Assembly (NCBI GenBank): GCA_903915955.1 | Contig: CAIWUU010000104.1 | Coordinates: 1 to 49,307, forward strand | DNA: 49,307 bases | Reading direction: 5' to 3' | Origin: an uncultured Chlorobiaceae bacterium | Lineage (GTDB): Bacteria > Bacteroidota > Chlorobiia > Chlorobiales > Chlorobiaceae | Part shown: positions 46,901 through 49,307 of the stretch, piece by piece | Numbering within the stretch: the first letter of the stretch is position 1 | Layout of the letters: each line of letters begins with the position of its first letter | Made by a program: the position numbers and the translations under genes | The notes under the pieces: model-generated | What the model was told of the DNA's origin: nothing | What the model saw: only the letters and a program-made list of their open reading frames with translations | Database searches by the model: none

Positions 46901-47486
46901 GGCTCATCTTTTCAGCGGTGAAGAGTTTTTCAAAAAAGCTTCGGGCTCTTGAACCTGCATAAAGATCAACGCTCTTCATCAGTTGTGATTGATCCATACT
47001 TCGGACTTTCCCGGCAACATTCCTGAGAATGCGTTCCTTATCCTCGTCCAGGAGATGAATATTGTTCACAAGATCCACAATCAAAAACTCCAATGTACTT
47101 TCAGAGGGAAAGCGTGGCCTTTTCAAAAAATAGAAGTAGCGCCCATTGAGTGTATGCTGTCCGTCACGCCGATAATTGTAAACCAGCTTCTCGTTATAGA
47201 GCTGCGTGGTACCAACACCAAGAGCATTATAGCTGTTCAGGGAGGCGATATAAAAGTGATCATCTTTAAGAAAGGCACGAACCAGCGCTGCGTCTTCAGG
47301 TGGCACATTCCCGAATGCTGTTGTTCGTGGGCAGTAGTAAACACCTCCAGAAAGTTTTTGCAGCGCCCCTTGCTTGACAAGTTGCTGCATATTACGATCA
47401 ACAGCCTTTGACCATTTCGCCAAATCCGAACGTCGGTACACTTGCCCCGGTTGAAGATGTTGTTTCAGTTCATCTGCTTTCGACAT
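46890..47486 (-). CDS. AbiEi-type antitoxin / DUF6088 protein
   Basis: A 198-aa protein with an N-terminal winged helix (YRRSDLAKWSKAVDRNMQQL and GGVYYCPRTT) and a conserved part (DHFYIASLNSYNALGVGTTQ, NYRRDGQHTLNGRYFYFLKR). It should be the antitoxin and repressor of the AbiEii-type nucleotidyltransferase encoded directly downstream. A truncated copy of the same gene lies at 40957-41433. The ATG at 47486 is followed by KADELKQHLQPGQVYRRSD, matching the family start. The short AT-rich stretch upstream (47510-47560) should hold its promoter. Confidence 0.88.
   Translation of the reverse strand: MSKADELKQHLQPGQVYRRSDLAKWSKAVDRNMQQLVKQGALQKLSGGVYYCPRTTAFGNVPPEDAALVRAFLKDDHFYIASLNSYNALGVGTTQLYNEKLVYNYRRDGQHTLNGRYFYFLKRPRFPSESTLEFLIVDLVNNIHLLDEDKERILRNVAGKVRSMDQSQLMKSVDLYAGSRARSFFEKLFTAEKMSHVA
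46920..47418 (-). repeat. Long direct repeat, copy 2 (partner at 40963-41461)
   Basis: The body of the complete AbiEi-like gene. It matches copy 1 without gaps at about 90% identity. Since copy 1 lacks both ends of the gene, this copy is the likely source of the duplication or both come from related loci. Confidence 0.85.
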
Positions 47487-47617
47487 GGATGCTCCTGTGG
47501 GCTGATGTAATGCCTATTTTTTAGTCTAAATTTCATGCAATTTAATAAAAGAAGCTGCAAATAGAAAGATGTGAGCATGGATCTGGTTTATTCGCAATCG
47601 TGTCGTTCAGCGTTCTT

Positions 47618-47974
47618 TCAGAAGAAGCTCGGAAGCTCCCGCTTCATAACAGCTCCAACAGTGCCGTAAATCTCACCACATACCCCTCTTAAATCATGCT
47701 CTCTATCGAAGGTGTGTCCCAGCTTGCTTGTCCATAGTCCTGATGTTAATTGACGTGCGGCGCATGTGGGTTTGGTGGTATTTGGGTCAACCAAAATGGC
47801 AACTTTTTCAAACCCGTCTTCAAACTCTTCTGACTCACAGCGAGCATACCGCAAAGTCTCGAACGCTGCGATAAAACATTCAAGCGTGACTTTTCTCGGA
47901 ATTTGTTGAGGCCAAAATGCAATGAACTCGATCACAATCCCGGTGAAAGTACCCCAATTATAACTCTCATTCAC
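47618..47974 (-). CDS. Conserved hypothetical protein, third gene of the ParE/RHH locus
   Basis: A 118-aa product starting with GTG (47972-47974), 14 bp after the stop of the ParE-type toxin gene. I recall many bacterial proteins with GFEKVAxYxDxxGxPTHAARQL...WTSKLG; here it reads DGFEKVAILVDPNTTKPTCA and ARQLTSGLWTSKLGHTFDRE. The pattern is widespread, so the gene is probably real, though its function is unknown to me. The frame is open upstream of the GTG, so the start is not certain. No TM segment. Confidence 0.6.
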   Translation of the reverse strand: MNESYNWGTFTGIVIEFIAFWPQQIPRKVTLECFIAAFETLRYARCESEEFEDGFEKVAILVDPNTTKPTCAARQLTSGLWTSKLGHTFDREHDLRGVCGEIYGTVGAVMKRELPSFF

Positions 47975-47987
47975 CGCTACTTTAATG

Positions 47988-48302
47988 TCAGATTTTACCC
48001 GGTTCGATGGTAACTTGCCACTGCGAGTGGTAGTTTTGGGAGGTATGAAACACCGTGATAATTGTTACCGTTGTGGCATCTGCAGTATAAATAGCCAGCC
48101 AGGGGATATCCGAAAAGAACAACTCTCTTGTGCCATAAACTCGCCCAGGCTTGCCGCTGCCGGGATACAGTGTTAATTGCTTCATAGTCTTGTTGACGAG
48201 GCTCAACACAGTTTTTCTTGCTGCTTTTTCGCTCTCCTGCTTGATGAAAGCCTCAATTTCCATAAGGCGTTTCTCTGCCTTCTCAGTCCAGACTATCTTC
48301 AA
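47988..48302 (-). CDS. ParE/RelE-family toxin
   Basis: A 104-aa toxin of the RelE/ParE superfamily. It starts MKIVWTEKAEKRLMEIEAFI, continues with a helix pair (KQESEKAARKTVLSLVNKTM) and has YPGSGKPGRVYGTRELFFSD, AIYTADATTVTIITVFHTSQ. The pattern PxxGrxgRvxGTREL is typical of ParE-like proteins that poison gyrase, more than of the ribosome-dependent RelE group. It overlaps the RHH antitoxin gene by 20 bp, downstream of it. Intact. Confidence 0.9.
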   Translation of the reverse strand: MKIVWTEKAEKRLMEIEAFIKQESEKAARKTVLSLVNKTMKQLTLYPGSGKPGRVYGTRELFFSDIPWLAIYTADATTVTIITVFHTSQNYHSQWQVTIEPGKI

Positions 48303-48543
48303 GTCGCCTCTCCCACTTTGCTACAAGGGTTTCATGAGTAATAATCCTGCCTGCTCTGGCATCTTCAAGACCCTCCTGAATGCTTTTAATCTGCCATTCA
48401 TTGAGGTCAAGGTAGTGATTAATCGCCTCTTCAAGAACAAAGGTTTTCGTTCTTCTGGTTGCAGCGGCAAGGGCTTCAAGACGCCGCTTGGTGTTGGTCT
48501 CAAGTTTGAAGCTAACCTGCTCTCTTTTTGTCGTCATCGTCAT
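48283..48543 (-). CDS. RHH/CopG-type antitoxin of the ParE pair
   Basis: An 86-aa protein, MTMTTKREQVSFKLETNTKR, of the ribbon-helix-helix type: a short strand (QVSFKLETNTKRRLEALAAA) that binds DNA and two helices (TKTFVLEEAINHYLDLNEWQ), with a C-terminal tail that holds the toxin (LEDARAGRIITHETLVAKWE). The ATG at 48543 is chosen; residues upstream of it (the frame is open to 48693) are not conserved. It overlaps the toxin gene by 20 bp. Confidence 0.87.
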   Translation of the reverse strand: MTMTTKREQVSFKLETNTKRRLEALAAATRRTKTFVLEEAINHYLDLNEWQIKSIQEGLEDARAGRIITHETLVAKWERRLEDSLD

Positions 48544-48832
48544 GATGCTGGTACCCTGATGGTTGGGTTCGTATTTTGATGCACTCCGATAAAATACGGG
48601 ACTGCCAGATATTCTCAAATTTCTTTGTAAGGAAGCCTCTCTCAAGTCGAGTTCAATGGCATGCAACTTCCTTCGTTCACACCTCGCTCCCATGCAGCTT
48701 CAACATACTCAATCATCGGCTTTGCTGTCCATTATTTTTATTACCTTGTTAGTACAACTTCATGGGTAGAGTCGAATTTCTCTACCTGTGGAAAAGCAGC
48801 TCAAAAATTTTCAGACAAAGCGGATACAATTC

Positions 48833-49054
48833 ATGCAAAAACAACTGACCGTCATTATCACACATGAAGAAGATGGGTATGTTTCCCTCTGTCCCGAATT
48901 TGATATTGCAAGCCAGGGGGAGAGCATTGAAGAAGCCCGCGATAATCTTCGTGAAGCTTTGGAGTTATTCTTTGAGACCGCATCCAGCGAAGAGATCAAG
49001 ACGCGCCTGCATGAGGAGGTATACGTGACCCGCATGGAGGTTGCTGTTGGGTAA
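48833..49054 (+). CDS. HicB-type antitoxin
   Basis: A 73-aa protein starting MQKQLTVIITHEEDGYVSLC, with the HicB core PEFDIASQGESIEEARDNLR and EALELFFETAS. HicB proteins block the HicA mRNA nuclease and often act as repressors. It has only the degenerate RNase H-like core and no separate DNA-binding domain at the C-terminus. The ATG at 48833 fits the conserved start; the frame is open to 48788. It overlaps the start of HicA. Confidence 0.88.
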   Translation: MQKQLTVIITHEEDGYVSLCPEFDIASQGESIEEARDNLREALELFFETASSEEIKTRLHEEVYVTRMEVAVG

Positions 49055-49199
49055 ACTTCGCATTCTTTCGGGGAAAGAGGCCTGTGCGATTCTTGTGAGG
49101 CACGGGTTTGTTGAAGTGCGTCAGCGAGGCAGTCACATTGTTATGCAGAAGCGACTTCCTAATGTCAAAATAACACTTGGAATTGAAATCTTCTTTTAA
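49047..49199 (+). CDS. HicA-type toxin, short C-terminus
   Basis: A 50-aa protein starting with TTG (49047-49049), six bases after a strong GGAGG (49036-49040). The sequence LGKLRILSGKEACAILVRHG and FVEVRQRGSHIVMQKRLPNV is a good HicA start with the catalytic His in RGSH. Family members run on for another 20-30 residues (typically VPxHxELxxGTLxxIIRQ), but here the frame ends KITLGIEIFF and TAA. So the C-terminus is missing; the protein may be inactive or the gene decayed. The start overlaps HicB by 8 bp. Confidence 0.82.
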   Translation: MGKLRILSGKEACAILVRHGFVEVRQRGSHIVMQKRLPNVKITLGIEIFF

Positions 49200-49208
49200 G
49201 AGCCTAAT

Positions 49209-49307
49209 ATGCTAAAAGATTTTTTTGTAGGTATTGCCGTAGTAACATTTATAACAGCATGTAGCTGGGCTTATCATAAATTTCGAAAAAAACGAACTGT
49301 TAAAAAG
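49209..49307 (+). CDS. Hypothetical short membrane protein, cut by window edge
   Basis: An ATG at 49209 opens a frame that reads MLKDFFVGIAVVTFITACSW followed by AYHKFRKKRTVKK at the window end. One hydrophobic stretch (about residues 5-19) is followed by basic residues. It may be a single-pass membrane protein; the Cys after TITA-like residues makes a lipoprotein possible but weak. It lies 9 bp after HicA. Confidence 0.45.
   Translation, partial: MLKDFFVGIAVVTFITACSWAYHKFRKKRTVKK

Overview
The window looks like a chromosomal segment of a green sulfur bacterium (Chlorobiaceae, Chlorobium/Pelodictyon type). The evidence is the gene content: a monomeric NADP isocitrate dehydrogenase (used in the reductive TCA cycle), a class I fructose bisphosphatase, an ArsA-like ATPase with an HSP20-like tail, a hupSLCD uptake hydrogenase operon, and a biopterin-type PTPS next to folE. 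The genus is inferred from this combination. No rRNA, tRNA or CRISPR array was recognised.

Positions 1-37.6 kb are mostly housekeeping. In order: the end of an RND efflux operon; PTPS-folE; hupSLCD (minus strand); an OmpA-type lipoprotein bracketed by two copies of a degenerate repeat of about 90 bp; an HD protein and a very large SF1 helicase with a RelE-like N-terminus and ankyrin repeats; a CDF metal exporter; a four-gene operon for lipid-linked sugar transfer (PAP2, GT39, GT2, YbhN-like); recJ; fbp; a YmdB-type phosphodiesterase; an unrecognised 476-aa protein; idh; fabI; an ArsA-like ATPase; a nitroreductase, a glycosyltransferase and uvrD/pcrA in one run; a GH13 protein; a YjbQ protein; pgpA-pgsA; and mutS2.

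From about 37.6 kb to the end the window is an accessory island of toxin, antitoxin and defence genes, several of them broken. It holds a Fic protein whose reading frame is cut near its start by TGA, an Xre-RES pair, a truncated AbiEi-like copy, a SLATT-type two-TM protein (DUF4231), an AAA ATPase followed by a TIR-TM-coiled-coil-DUF1566 protein, a frameshifted type III Res/helicase remnant, an intact AbiEii/AbiEi pair, a ParE/RHH pair with a third gene, and a HicBA pair whose HicA is short. Two copies (about 500 bp) of the AbiEi-like gene lie in direct orientation 5957 bp apart and bracket the SLATT/TIR/AAA block.

The most interesting candidate is the AAA + TIR unit at 42.3-44.9 kb. The last 42 codons of the TIR protein look like the variable region of a diversity-generating retroelement: a C-lectin-like (DUF1566) tail ending in VRAVRAF, in which ten codons are all of NNC form and could derive from AAC by adenine mutagenesis, with a GC-rich hairpin just downstream. 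No reverse transcriptase or template repeat lies in the window, so this is a hypothesis to be tested on the whole genome.
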